The notes under the pieces: generated by a model
Told to the model about the DNA's origin: nothing
Database searches by the model: none
What the model saw: the letters and a program-made list of their open reading frames with translations, nothing else
From: Cytophagaceae bacterium
GTDB taxonomy: Bacteria; Bacteroidota; Bacteroidia; Cytophagales; Spirosomataceae
Length of the DNA: 55,365 nt
Assembly (NCBI GenBank): GCA_017984215.1
Contig: JAGOAA010000011.1
Span: 1-55,365, forward strand
Direction of reading: 5' to 3'
Shown here: positions 17,214 to 26,256 of the stretch, piece after piece
Layout: each line of letters starts with the position of its first letter
How positions within the stretch are numbered: position 1 is the first letter of the stretch
Program-made: the position numbers and the translations under genes

Positions 17214-17728
17214 TACTGAATTTTTTCGTGTTTCGCCCCGACAAAAGGCATCCATTGATTATCCAAAATTCCGGAAAAATTTCGCAAAAACATAACGAAG
17301 GATGGTTTGAACGGTTGGCGATTCAAATGCATCCCAGCTTCCTCTGGCGTTTTGTCACCTTTTTTTGAATTACAATATTTACAAGCGGTGGTCAAATTGT
17401 CCCATGAGGTTCTGCCTTGACGTGATTTGGGCAACACATGGTCTAAGGTAAGGTGATCAGACGAACCACAATATTGGCAACGATTTCCGTCCCGTTTAAA
17501 AATATTTTGCCGCGTTAATACAACCCCTTTGTAAGGAAAATATACGTAGCGATTTAATCGAATGACAGATGGGAAAGGGAAAGATTGGCTGATGGAGTGA
17601 AGTCGGGCCGTACTTGATTCGGCAATGAGTTCGGCTTTATTGAGGTAGACCAACAAAAAAGCTTTAGGCATGGAACAGATTGTCAATGCACTGTAATCTT
17701 GATTAAGCACTAAAACTTTCTGACTCAT
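17213..17728 (-). CDS. HNH endonuclease family protein
   Basis: The 171-residue protein contains a compact HNH domain with zinc-ribbon cysteines: CQYCGSSDHLTLDHVLPKSR (about residues 83-102) and, further on, CKYCNSKKGDKTPEEAGM. The His-Asn-His core is LDHVLP, SWDNL and a third ligand near CNSKK. It starts MSQKVLVLNQDYSALTICS, which is the N-terminus of a widespread stand-alone HNH family of unknown role (not linked here to a restriction system or an intron). It is coupled to the DUF2520 gene. Confidence 0.88.
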   Translation of the reverse strand: MSQKVLVLNQDYSALTICSMPKAFLLVYLNKAELIAESSTARLHSISQSFPFPSVIRLNRYVYFPYKGVVLTRQNIFKRDGNRCQYCGSSDHLTLDHVLPKSRQGRTSWDNLTTACKYCNSKKGDKTPEEAGMHLNRQPFKPSFVMFLRNFSGILDNQWMPFVGAKHEKIQ

Positions 17729-17874
17729 AGACTTCCAATTTTATAAGGTTATCCCTGCGCAAATCCATCACATGCTTTAAAGTTAAAGAAAATAATCATC
17801 TGATAAACAAGTACTTGACATAAAATTTTGAGCGGGTTTTGGCGGATTAAAACGGCATTCTAAGCCCTTTTTAG

Positions 17875-17882
17875 TAGATTTG
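17875..17882 (+). promoter_or_regulatory. -7 box candidate for M20 peptidase gene
   Basis: TAGATTTG matches TAnnTTTG and lies 21 bases before the ATG at 17904. No matching -33 element was found. Confidence 0.4.
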
Positions 17883-17903
17883 TAAAAAATAACGCAAAGG
17901 CCC

Positions 17904-19094
17904 ATGGCATCCCTGGTAGAAAAAATCAAATCCTTGTCCAATTCATTAGCACAAGAGACCGTTGGCAATCGCCATCATCTCCATATGCACCCAGAATTAT
18001 CCTTTCAGGAAACGGCAACGCAAGCTTTTGTAGAAAAACAATTGAATGCATGGGGTATTGCTACGAATAGACTCGCGAATACGGGCGTCGTTGCCATCAT
18101 CGAAGGTAAAAATCCAAGTAAAAAAGTTGTTGCATTGCGTGCCGACATGGATGCTTTACCCATCATTGAAACGAATGATGTACCCTATAAATCGCAAAAT
18201 CCGGGGGTAATGCATGCCTGCGGACATGATGTGCATACTTCTTCCCTATTAGGAACAGCACATATATTGCAAACAATCAAAGACGAGTTTGAGGGGACGG
18301 TGAAGTTGATTTTCCAACCTGCAGAAGAAAAAGCACCAGGCGGAGCCAGCATCATGATCAAAGAGGGTGTTCTAGAAAACCCGAAACCGGTGAGTATTTT
18401 CGGCCAACATGTAGCCACAAACGTTCCCGTAGGCAAAATCGGTTTCCGTGAGGGCATGTATATGGCAAGTACGGATGAATTATACATCAAGGTAATCGGC
18501 AAAGGAGGCCATGGCGCTATGCCAGATGCTTGTATTGACCCGATTGTGATTGCCTCGCACATCATTGTGGCGATGCAACAAATTATATCTCGCAATAAGA
18601 ATCCTAAGTTTCCTTCGGTGTTGACTTTTGGTAAGATCGAAGGATTGGGTGCTACGAACGTGATTCCTGACGAGGTCAATATTGCGGGTACATTCCGTGC
18701 CATGGATGAAACATGGCGTGCGGAAGGTTTGGAGAAAATGAAAAAATTGGCTGAAGGCATCGCGGATGCGATGGGCGGCCAGGCGATATTCGAAGTTCTG
18801 AAAGGCTATCCCTTCTTACAAAACAATCCTGAATTAACACGTAAAGCAAAAGCAGCAGCGATCGCCTACATGGGTGAAGAAAACGTCGTTGATTTAGATC
18901 TTTGGATGGCTGGAGAAGACTTTGCTTTCTACACGCACCATGTGGATGCTTGTTTTTACCGCCTGGGAATTCGTAATGATGCCAAAGGCATCACAAGTGG
19001 TGTTCACACACCTAGCTTTGATATCGATGAAGATGCTTTGGCAATCGGGCCAGGACTGATGGCGTGGTTGGCCGTGAATGAATTATCCCTGTAG
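17904..19094 (+). CDS. M20 family amidohydrolase / N-acyl amino acid deacylase
   Basis: The 396-residue metallohydrolase has the M20D motifs HHLHMHPELSFQE, ALRADMDALPI, ACGHDVHTSSLLG, FQPAEEKAPGG and GQHVATNVPVG. The conserved Cys, His and Glu in these would bind two metal ions, with the Asp-Glu pair acting in catalysis. A dimerisation lid domain (GKGGHGAMPDACIDPI) follows. The family hydrolyses N-acyl amino acids, hippurate or IAA conjugates, and the natural substrate is not readable. No signal peptide, so cytoplasmic. Confidence 0.9.
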   Translation: MASLVEKIKSLSNSLAQETVGNRHHLHMHPELSFQETATQAFVEKQLNAWGIATNRLANTGVVAIIEGKNPSKKVVALRADMDALPIIETNDVPYKSQNPGVMHACGHDVHTSSLLGTAHILQTIKDEFEGTVKLIFQPAEEKAPGGASIMIKEGVLENPKPVSIFGQHVATNVPVGKIGFREGMYMASTDELYIKVIGKGGHGAMPDACIDPIVIASHIIVAMQQIISRNKNPKFPSVLTFGKIEGLGATNVIPDEVNIAGTFRAMDETWRAEGLEKMKKLAEGIADAMGGQAIFEVLKGYPFLQNNPELTRKAKAAAIAYMGEENVVDLDLWMAGEDFAFYTHHVDACFYRLGIRNDAKGITSGVHTPSFDIDEDALAIGPGLMAWLAVNELSL

Positions 19095-19211
19095 CGACGC
19101 GACACCTCGCGAACGAATTATGTAGAGACGCGATACCTCGCGTCTAAAAAAAAAGACGCAAAGTATTGCGTCTCTACAAATCAAAAACAGACGCGATACT
19201 TTGCGTCTGTT
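19091..19211. repeat. Cluster of gacgcg palindromic repeats, copy set B
   Basis: Four copies of a unit of about 24 bases occur in alternating orientation. The core is gtagagacgcgatacctcgcgtct. The central two form a large inverted repeat with arms TGTAGAGACGC / GCGTCTCTACA around nine A residues. They lie between the convergent M20 and reductase genes and belong to the same family as 14709-14790. The copy facing the reductase gene, followed by a T-run on the minus strand, could terminate that gene. Confidence 0.85.
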
Positions 19212-19222
19212 TCTTTGAATTA

Positions 19223-20011
19223 TTAAAACTCCATCGGATCTGGCCATTTGAAATCGTAGCTTAATTCCTCTACGATTTTATCCCCTGAAACAATTTTACC
19301 CCCTAAACATGGTTGGCTTGAGTCCCAATACCCTGGATTCATCCCTCGTTTCTCACAGTCGTTCATCCCCACATCTTGTTTCGTAGGATGCTCAGGAGCA
19401 ACAATATTATAAATGCCGGATTGAATTTTATCGCAAGTCAATGCAATCAAATTTACCACATCGTCCTTGTGAACGTAATTGACAGGACAATTCGCGCCAT
19501 CATTACGCTTATTGGCAAAATATTTGGCAACGAAACGATCACCACCCATTAACCCACCCAAACGTAAAATAATAGAGGTAACAGGAGAAGCAGCAACAAT
19601 CGCTTCGGCCTGCGCCATTAAGGAATTCGTATTTATTTCAGCCGTTTCATCCACAATCGCAGAGACATTCGCGTAAACAGATGTAGAAGATAGGAAAATA
19701 ATTTTCTCCACTTTTTGAGGATCCAAGCCATCTACCCAAGCCTGAACGATGCGCAAGTATTGTTCTTCTGAATTTTTCTTTCTTCGGGGAGGAATCGCCC
19801 AAACTTGAATGGCCGATTGATTTAAAAGCGCCCAATCCCCTTCGGTAGTTTCGTCAGTTGCGCGAAAATCAACGACCTGAACTTTGGGATGCTTTGCTTG
19901 TTGGTGCACCTGAGATGCAGAAACCTTTACTTCAAAATCCGCTAATGCTAATTTAAATGCCAATGGTGCGCCTACCCAACCGCCTCCGTAAATACTTATA
20001 TTCTTTTTCAT
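19223..20011 (-). CDS. NAD-dependent epimerase/dehydratase-like protein (YeeZ-type)
   Basis: The 262-residue protein starts MKKNISIYGGGWVGAPLAF, a GxGxxG Rossmann motif, and has the extended SDR layout: FLSSTSVYAN with the Ser/Tyr pair and ILRLGGLMGG. The usual YxxxK is not clear, so catalysis is uncertain. Relatives are annotated as NAD(P)-dependent nucleotide-sugar epimerases or YeeZ proteins with no known substrate. The ATG at 20011 is preferred over an in-frame GTG at 20023 because the -7 box and fold both fit it. Confidence 0.8.
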   Translation of the reverse strand: MKKNISIYGGGWVGAPLAFKLALADFEVKVSASQVHQQAKHPKVQVVDFRATDETTEGDWALLNQSAIQVWAIPPRRKKNSEEQYLRIVQAWVDGLDPQKVEKIIFLSSTSVYANVSAIVDETAEINTNSLMAQAEAIVAASPVTSIILRLGGLMGGDRFVAKYFANKRNDGANCPVNYVHKDDVVNLIALTCDKIQSGIYNIVAPEHPTKQDVGMNDCEKRGMNPGYWDSSQPCLGGKIVSGDKIVEELSYDFKWPDPMEF

Positions 20012-20042
20012 AATTTTATGCACCTTTGGAACAAATGCAAAA

Positions 20043-20050
20043 CAAAGATA
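20043..20050 (-). promoter_or_regulatory. -7 box for the reductase gene
   Basis: TATCTTTG on the minus strand, an exact TAnnTTTG match, lies 31 bases upstream of the ATG at 20011. Confidence 0.5.
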
Positions 20051-20061
20051 GTTTATAAGCC

Positions 20062-21297
20062 ATGAATAAAATGTTTTTTGTGCCCTTAATCACCATCATA
20101 TTAGTTGGTTTAGACTATTATGTATGGATGGCGGTTAAAACGGCCCTTCGAAATTCCCGAAAAAGTATTCGCCAAACGGCAGCCTATGTTTACTGGGGAT
20201 TTACTGCTTTCGTATTATTGGGAATCATATCCTACAATGCACTTCCTTTACATGCTTGGAAAAATGAATTCCGCATCACCTTCATGGCGCTCGTTATGAT
20301 ATCCGTGATCAGTAAGATATTCATCATTTTGTTCTTGCTTTTAGAAGACATCACCCGATTCTTTCGATGGGGTACCAACAAGATTCGCAAAAAAGACCCG
20401 AGCGCGATTAGTCGGCATGAATTCCTATCGCAAGCAGCCTTGGCAGTAGGCGCAGTACCCGCTGCGACATTTGCTTTTGGTATTTTATCTGGAGCGCATG
20501 ATTACCGCATCGAACAGGTGAGTTTAAAGATTCCTAAACTACCTAAAGAATTTCGTGGCATGCGTATCGCACAGGTCTCTGACATTCATTCGGGAAGTTT
20601 TTTCAATAAGACAGCCGTTCAAGGCGGCGTCGATATGTTGATGCGCGAAAAGACCGATTTGGTATTCTTTACAGGCGACTTGGTAAACAATGAGTCCAAG
20701 GAAGTGGAAGATTATTTCAACATGTTTTCTAAAATCAAAGCCCCTTACGGTGTTTTCAGCACGTTGGGGAATCATGATTATGGCGACTATGTAAAATGGA
20801 AAAGCCCTGAGGCCAAAAAGCAGAACTTAAAAGATTTGATGAAGGCACATGAATTGATGGGCTGGAATCTGATGATGGATGAGAATCACATCATTTCAGA
20901 ATCCGGTGAAAAACTAGCCATTATTGGTGTTCAAAATATTGGGATTGGCCGATTCCCTTGGTATGGTAATTTGTCCAAAGCCTATGAAGGTACGGATGAA
21001 GCAGCAACTAAACTTTTATTATCCCACGATCCGACGCACTGGAATGCCGAGGTAACGAAGAACAATAAATTCCATGACATTGATGTGGCATTTGCGGGTC
21101 ATACCCATGGAGCGCAGTTTGGGGTCAAGATTCCAGGCTTTGAAAAATGGTCCCCAGCTAAATATATATATAAACAATGGGCGGGATTGTATGAGGAAAA
21201 TGGCCAACAGCTATATGTGAATCGCGGATTTGGGTATTTGGGATACCCGGGTCGTGTGGGGATGCCGCCAGAGATTACGGTGTTTACGTTGAGTTAA
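20062..21297 (+). CDS. Membrane-anchored metallophosphoesterase (YkuE/YaeI-like)
   Basis: The 411-residue protein has about three to four N-terminal membrane helices and then a calcineurin-like phosphoesterase domain. Metal-binding motifs occur in order: AQVSDIHSG (near residue 173), FFTGDLVNN, LGNHDYGDY, SHDPTHW and AGHTHGAQFG. The segment SRHEFLSQAALAVGA before the domain resembles a degenerate Tat motif. Close families dephosphorylate lipid-linked or undecaprenyl-type substrates outside the membrane, but the substrate here is inference only. Followed by the long repeat region. Confidence 0.9.
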   Translation: MNKMFFVPLITIILVGLDYYVWMAVKTALRNSRKSIRQTAAYVYWGFTAFVLLGIISYNALPLHAWKNEFRITFMALVMISVISKIFIILFLLLEDITRFFRWGTNKIRKKDPSAISRHEFLSQAALAVGAVPAATFAFGILSGAHDYRIEQVSLKIPKLPKEFRGMRIAQVSDIHSGSFFNKTAVQGGVDMLMREKTDLVFFTGDLVNNESKEVEDYFNMFSKIKAPYGVFSTLGNHDYGDYVKWKSPEAKKQNLKDLMKAHELMGWNLMMDENHIISESGEKLAIIGVQNIGIGRFPWYGNLSKAYEGTDEAATKLLLSHDPTHWNAEVTKNNKFHDIDVAFAGHTHGAQFGVKIPGFEKWSPAKYIYKQWAGLYEENGQQLYVNRGFGYLGYPGRVGMPPEITVFTLS

Positions 21298-21592
21298 GAG
21301 GTGAGAGGTAAGAGTTAAGAGGTAAGAATTAAGAGTGAAGAGGTAAGAATTGAGAGTTTAGTCTTCGGACTCTAGACGAAGGTACCACTCCCTTCGGACT
21401 ACGGACTAGCTACAAGCTCAGGACAGTCAACTCAGGCCTGCCTAGCGACTGACGACCGGTCACTGATCACCGACACCGGACTAGTGACTGGCGACTAGTG
21501 ACTGATTACCGACCACTGACAACTGACCTCTTCCTTCGGACTAGTGACTGACAACCGGTCACTGACCACTACCCTCCGACTTTTTTTCGCAT
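21298..21592. repeat. Low-complexity repeat cassette, left copy
   Basis: No gene lies in this 345-base gap to the tRNA. It has three modules: a purine-rich tract of gtaagag/gtgaaga heptamers (21298-21355); several ccttcggact-type units (21362-21410 and 21532-21541); and many copies of an actgac/gactagtg octamer-like unit (21427-21565). The same three modules occur at 55010-55280. Function unknown. Confidence 0.85.
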
Positions 21593-21596
21593 TCCT

Positions 21597-21627
21597 TTTG
21601 CTCCTTTCTAAAAAAAAGCTATTTTTG
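21597..21627 (+). promoter_or_regulatory. tRNA-Cys promoter
   Basis: TTTG (21597-21600), exactly 19 bases, then TATTTTTG (21620-21627). It lies 15 bases upstream of tRNA-Cys. Confidence 0.85.
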
Positions 21628-21642
21628 CATCCCAATTAAATT

Positions 21643-21713
21643 GGTTTCGTGGCCGAGTGGCTAGGCAGAGGTCTGCAAAACCTTCTACAGCGGTTCGAAT
21701 CCGCTCGAAACCT
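21643..21713 (+). tRNA. tRNA-Cys (anticodon GCA)
   Basis: The 71-base cloverleaf has acceptor arms GGTTTCG / CGAAACC, anticodon loop ctgcaaa with GCA, and T-loop TTCGAAT. The 3' CCA is not encoded. It has its own promoter and terminator, so it is a single-gene transcript. Confidence 0.97.
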
Positions 21714-21714
21714 C

Positions 21715-21746
21715 AAAAAACCTTCCACAATGGAAGGTTTTTTTGT
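21715..21746 (+). terminator. Intrinsic terminator after tRNA-Cys
   Basis: A 10-bp stem aaaccttcca / tggaaggttt with a 3-base loop is followed by seven Ts. Confidence 0.93.
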
Positions 21747-21864
21747 TTAACTCCATTTTGTACAAATCCCTCTAAAAAAATTACACTTTCACTTTGGGTT
21801 TATTTTGAAAGATTCTAAATAATCGATTAAACCTTAAAAAAACCTGAAATTGTTTCTCCTATAA

Positions 21865-21896
21865 ATTGTTTCCTAAAAAATCGGAACGTAGTTTTG
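21865..21896 (+). promoter_or_regulatory. Promoter of the act-cox respiratory locus
   Basis: ATTG (21865-21868), a 20-base spacer and TAGTTTTG (21889-21896) match the Bacteroidota consensus. The gap to the actA ATG at 21925 is 28 bases. Confidence 0.7.
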
Positions 21897-21924
21897 CGCA
21901 CTGAATTAAAATGTGAAAACCAAC

Positions 21925-23136
21925 ATGATGTTTTGCAAAAAATCAACACTCGTTAAAACCTTTTTATCCTTTGCGATACTCTTAGCTAGCGTTAGCGCAA
22001 CATTTGCGCAAGATGCAGCAGAAGGCGAAACCCTATTCAAAAACAACTGTGCAGCTTGTCACAACACATCTGATGAGGTGCTTGTAGGCCCAGGTTTAAA
22101 GGGAATAGGCGAAAGACGTCCTATCGAATGGATTGTTAAGTGGGTTCACAATCCACAAGCAGTTATCGCCTCAGGTGATAAGTACGCAAACGACTTGTAC
22201 AACAAGTTCAACAAGGCAGCAATGACGCCTTATCCAAACTTCACAGACGCTCAAATCAAAAGCATCGTAGCTTATGTAGATGCTTCAAACGCAGCTCCAG
22301 CAGCTCCGGCAGCGGGTGCGGCTCCAGCAGCAGATGGCGCAGCAGCTCCAGCAGCTCAAAGCTCAGGTGGAATGTTAGAAGTATTATTAGTAGGTCTTTT
22401 AATCATCATGGTATTAGTACTGATTGCCTTACTATCTATTGTAAGCACATTAGGCAAAATCACAAAAGGTGAAGCTTCAGAGGATAATCCATTCATGCAA
22501 CGTGTAGGAGAAAATTTGAAAGCGATGGCTGCTAACTCATCTGTAAAAACAGGTATTTTGGTTTTGGCATTGTTATTAGGCGGAAAAGCAACAATTGATG
22601 CAGCATACGGCGTAGGTATCCACCAAGGATATGCTCCCGAGCAGCCGATTAAATTCTCGCACAAATTACATGCGGGTCAAAATCAAATTAACTGTAACTA
22701 TTGCCATACAGGTGTATATGAGGGAAAAGGTGCTAACGTACCTTCTGCAAACATTTGTATGAACTGCCACAACGCGATCAAACGCGAATCACCAGAAATT
22801 CAAAAGATTTACCGTGCACTTGAAAACAACGAGCCTATTCAATGGGTACGTGTGCACAACTTGCCGGATTTGGCTTATTTCAATCACTCCCAACATACAA
22901 ACGTGGGTGGTTTAGAGTGTAAAAACTGCCACGGTGAAATTGAGAAAATGGAAGTAGTTGAGCAACGTTCATCATTAACAATGGGCTGGTGTATCGATTG
23001 TCACCGCGAAACAGATGTGAACGCGAAAGGAAATGCATACTATGACAAATTAGTTGAGGTGCATAACAAAGACAGCAAAACACCGCTTAAAGTGCAAAAC
23101 ATCGGTGGCTTAGAGTGTTCTAAGTGTCACTATTAA
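21925..23136 (+). CDS. actA: Alternative complex III subunit ActA, fused to an N-terminal monohaem domain
   Basis: The 403-residue multihaem cytochrome begins with a signal peptide ending near ATFAQ. A monohaem cytochrome c domain follows with CAACH near residue 42 and a Met-ligand candidate in MTPYPNF. An Ala/Pro linker (about 124-150) and two membrane helices come next. The C-terminal pentahaem ActA domain has CNYCH, CMNCH, CKNCH, CIDCH and CSKCH (about residues 257, 278, 332, 356, 398). That gives six haem-binding motifs, one more than the classical pentahaem ActA. The ATG at 21925 is chosen over a GTG at 21913 since it starts the signal peptide cleanly. ActA carries electrons from the quinol site towards the oxidase. 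Confidence 0.92.
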   Translation: MMFCKKSTLVKTFLSFAILLASVSATFAQDAAEGETLFKNNCAACHNTSDEVLVGPGLKGIGERRPIEWIVKWVHNPQAVIASGDKYANDLYNKFNKAAMTPYPNFTDAQIKSIVAYVDASNAAPAAPAAGAAPAADGAAAPAAQSSGGMLEVLLVGLLIIMVLVLIALLSIVSTLGKITKGEASEDNPFMQRVGENLKAMAANSSVKTGILVLALLLGGKATIDAAYGVGIHQGYAPEQPIKFSHKLHAGQNQINCNYCHTGVYEGKGANVPSANICMNCHNAIKRESPEIQKIYRALENNEPIQWVRVHNLPDLAYFNHSQHTNVGGLECKNCHGEIEKMEVVEQRSSLTMGWCIDCHRETDVNAKGNAYYDKLVEVHNKDSKTPLKVQNIGGLECSKCHY

Positions 23137-23181
23137 TCATATTACAATAGATTCAAAATTAGTCTGAATAAGAAAGATTAT

Positions 23182-26100
23182 ATGGAAAATTCGAACAAGA
23201 GGTATTGGAAAGGAATTGAGGAGTTAACCAATGAGCCATCGTTTGTAAAAAATATCCACAATGAGTTTGGCAATATGCCCTCAGAAAACGATGCGAAAGG
23301 CGAAGCCCTAGTAGACGGTTCTGGAACTCATCGTCGTGACTTTTTAAAGATGTTGGGTTTTGGAGTAGCAGCTGTTTCATTAGCGGCATGTGAAGCCCCA
23401 GTTAAAAACACCATTCCTTACTTGAACAAGCCGGAGGATGTTGAGCCTACGATTGCCAACTGGTACGCGTCAACGTACGTAGATGGTGGCGATTACGCTT
23501 CAATCTTAGTTAAGACGCGCGAAGGTCGTCCGATCAAAATCGAAGGAAATACCTTATCATCCGTTTCTAAAGGAGCTCTTTCAGGCCGTGCGCATGCATC
23601 TGTTTTGAGTCTTTATGACAACGAAAAATTAAAAGGTCCACAAGCGGCTGGAAAAGCAACGGATTGGAAACAATTGGATGCTGAATTCACGGCAAAATTA
23701 GCAGCAGTAGCAGCTAAGGGTGGTCAAATTAGAATTGTATCCAATACAATTCTTTCGCCAACAACGAAAAAGGTTATTGCTGATTTCGCGGCGAAATATC
23801 CAACAACACAACATATCTCATACGATGCGAATCCAGCTTACGGATTATCTGCTGCACATGGTGGCATTATCCCAAGCATCGATTTCAGCAAAGCAAAAAC
23901 AATCGTTTCTGTAGGTGCTGATTTCCTAGGATCATGGATTGCTCCAAGTGAATTCTCTTCTCAATGGGCTATTACACGTCGTGTAAGCTCAGAAAAAGGT
24001 GGCAAAAAAGATATGTCACGTCACTACCAGTTTGAGACAATTATGTCGATGACAGGTGCGAACGCAGATTACCGTTCAACTTATAAGCCATCTCAAGAAG
24101 GTTTAGTTGCCGTTGCATTATACAATGCGGTAGCCAAATTAACAGGTGCTGCAGGAATTGCAGGTTCAGCTGTTAAAGTTGAGCATTTAGATAAAGCTGC
24201 GAAAGATTTAGTTGCATCAAAAGGTGCTTCCATCATCGTCGCTGGTTCTAATGACCCAGAGGTTCAAAAAATCGTTGCAGCTACAAACGCTTTAGTTGGC
24301 GCTTATGGTTCAACATTAAATACAGCTATTCCATTGAACTACCGTCAAGGTAATGACATGGCAATGGCCAACTTCATTAAAGAAGCAGGTGCAGGTAAAA
24401 TTGGCGCAGTTATTTTCTACAATGCCAACCCAGTTTACAATCACCCAATGGGAGCAGCGTTAGCAACAGCTTTACCGAAAGTTGAAGTTAGCTTAGCAAC
24501 CAACGAGCGTGCCGATGAAACAGCATCTTTATGTCAATTCATCGCACCAGATTCTCACTTCTTAGAATCATGGAATGATGCAGAGCCAAAAGCTGGTTTC
24601 TACTCATTAACACAACCAACAATTTCTACGATCTTCAAAACACGTCAAGCACAAGCAAGTTTCTTAACTTGGGCAGGTTTGGCTGGTGATTTTGCGGCAT
24701 ACCTAGAAAGCAATTGGGAGAATAACATCTTAAAAGGTGGTAAAGTAGCTTGGAACAACGCATTGCACAATGGTGTTTTTGAACCCAATGCAGGTAGCAT
24801 TTCAGCTTCTAGCCCATCGGTTGACGTAAATGCTGCAGCAGCTGCGATTGCAAAAGCTTATTCAGCAACATCAACAGGATTAGAAATTGCCGTTTACGAG
24901 AAAGTAGGTTTAGGAACAGGATCACAAGCGAACAACCCATGGTTACAAGAATTCCCTGAGCCAGTTTCAAAAGCTTGTTGGGACAACTATGCTGCCATTT
25001 CACAACCAACAGCAACAGAATTAAAATTAAAACAAGGCGACTTAGTTAAAGTAAGCGCTAAAGGATACGAAGTTACCTTGCCGATCTTGGTTCAACCAGG
25101 TCAAGCACAAGGAACGATTGCGATCGCAATTGGTTACGGACGTACGAAGGCAGGTAAATCTGCTGACGGAGTAGGTGTTAATGCTTATCCATTTATTTCA
25201 GAAATCAATGGCGCTTGTGTAGGAACATGTACACAAGGCGTATCCGTAACAGCTACTGGTGAAACGAAAGACATCGCACAAACGCAAACGCACCAAACGG
25301 TGATGGCGCGCCAAGCTGTTGTTCAAGAAACGGTCTTAGCTGAATTTGCTAAAAACCCATTAGCGGGAAGCTACAAACCAAGAGTTAAGACATCTGAAGG
25401 CGAAAAAGACGCAACAGATTTGTCACTTTGGAATGGTCACGAATACAACAACCACGCGTGGGGAATGGTGATCGACTTAAATACATGTACAGGATGTTCA
25501 GCTTGTGTTATTTCATGTAATGCTGAAAACAACGTACCGGTAGTAGGTCGTCAAGAAGTAATCAATCGTCGTGAAATGCACTGGATGCGTATTGACCGTT
25601 ATTACTCATCTGACGCTGAGGTAGAAGATTTAAAAGGATTGGAAATTGCTTCTGATAACCCAGAGGTTGTATTCCAGCCGATGTTATGCCAACACTGTAA
25701 TAACGCTCCATGTGAGACTGTTTGTCCAGTATTAGCAACAACACACTCAACAGAAGGATTAAACCAAATGACTTACAACCGTTGTATCGGTACACGTTAT
25801 TGCGCAAATAACTGTCCATACAAAGTACGTCGTTTCAACTGGTTCCGTTATTTCCAAACTGATGACTTTGATTTCCACTTCAACAACGATTTAGGTCGTA
25901 TGGTAATTAACCCAGACGTAACAGTTCGTTCACGTGGGGTTATGGAAAAATGTTCGATGTGCGTTCAACGTATCCAAGAAGGCAAATTAACAGCGAAAAA
26001 AGAAAGTCGTCGTCCAGTAGATGGTGAAATTCAAGTAGCTTGTGCGCAGTCTTGCCCTACGAACGCAATTACTTTTGGAGACATGAATGATCCTAAATCA

Positions 26101-26226
26101 GCAATCTCACAATTGTTATTAGTTGAACAAGAAGGACGCGCTTACCACGTAATTGAAGAAATTAACGTGAAGCCTAATATTTCTTACTTGAAGAAAGTTC
26201 GTAACAAGGATGCTAAAAAAGCATAA
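23182..26226 (+). CDS. actB: Alternative complex III subunit ActB (molybdopterin-like domain plus Fe-S ferredoxin)
   Basis: The 1014-residue protein has a Tat motif RRDFLKMLGF at residue 51, after an unusually long N-terminal extension. A molybdopterin-oxidoreductase-like domain (about 80-720) lacks cofactor ligands as usual in ActB. The C-terminal ferredoxin domain has cysteine groups CTGCSACVISC (near 769), CQHCNNAPCETVCP (835), CIGTRYCANNCPY (867) and CSMC...CAQSCP (923 on), enough for four Fe-S clusters (one likely 3Fe-4S). It takes electrons from menaquinol via ActC. It lies 45 bases after actA and is cotranscribed. Confidence 0.95.
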   Translation: MENSNKRYWKGIEELTNEPSFVKNIHNEFGNMPSENDAKGEALVDGSGTHRRDFLKMLGFGVAAVSLAACEAPVKNTIPYLNKPEDVEPTIANWYASTYVDGGDYASILVKTREGRPIKIEGNTLSSVSKGALSGRAHASVLSLYDNEKLKGPQAAGKATDWKQLDAEFTAKLAAVAAKGGQIRIVSNTILSPTTKKVIADFAAKYPTTQHISYDANPAYGLSAAHGGIIPSIDFSKAKTIVSVGADFLGSWIAPSEFSSQWAITRRVSSEKGGKKDMSRHYQFETIMSMTGANADYRSTYKPSQEGLVAVALYNAVAKLTGAAGIAGSAVKVEHLDKAAKDLVASKGASIIVAGSNDPEVQKIVAATNALVGAYGSTLNTAIPLNYRQGNDMAMANFIKEAGAGKIGAVIFYNANPVYNHPMGAALATALPKVEVSLATNERADETASLCQFIAPDSHFLESWNDAEPKAGFYSLTQPTISTIFKTRQAQASFLTWAGLAGDFAAYLESNWENNILKGGKVAWNNALHNGVFEPNAGSISASSPSVDVNAAAAAIAKAYSATSTGLEIAVYEKVGLGTGSQANNPWLQEFPEPVSKACWDNYAAISQPTATELKLKQGDLVKVSAKGYEVTLPILVQPGQAQGTIAIAIGYGRTKAGKSADGVGVNAYPFISEINGACVGTCTQGVSVTATGETKDIAQTQTHQTVMARQAVVQETVLAEFAKNPLAGSYKPRVKTSEGEKDATDLSLWNGHEYNNHAWGMVIDLNTCTGCSACVISCNAENNVPVVGRQEVINRREMHWMRIDRYYSSDAEVEDLKGLEIASDNPEVVFQPMLCQHCNNAPCETVCPVLATTHSTEGLNQMTYNRCIGTRYCANNCPYKVRRFNWFRYFQTDDFDFHFNNDLGRMVINPDVTVRSRGVMEKCSMCVQRIQEGKLTAKKESRRPVDGEIQVACAQSCPTNAITFGDMNDPKSAISQLLLVEQEGRAYHVIEEINVKPNISYLKKVRNKDAKKA

Positions 26227-26256
26227 TTTTTTAATCGTAAAACAGTAAATAAAAAT

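Noticed and set aside
17213..17728. HNH gene as part of a restriction or homing system
   Set aside because: No methyltransferase, intron or phage genes are near, and its N-terminus fits a common stand-alone family.
21298..21592. Possible CRISPR array
   Set aside because: The repeats are short, degenerate and of mixed types, without unique spacers of constant length, and no cas genes are near.
22300..22380. Frameshift or fusion artefact in actA at the Ala/Pro-rich stretch
   Set aside because: The frame is continuous through the linker into two membrane helices and the pentahaem domain, with proper codon use, so it looks like a real fusion.
25562..25819. Minus-strand frame inside actB
   Set aside because: A shadow frame opposite a strongly conserved ferredoxin domain; no independent evidence.
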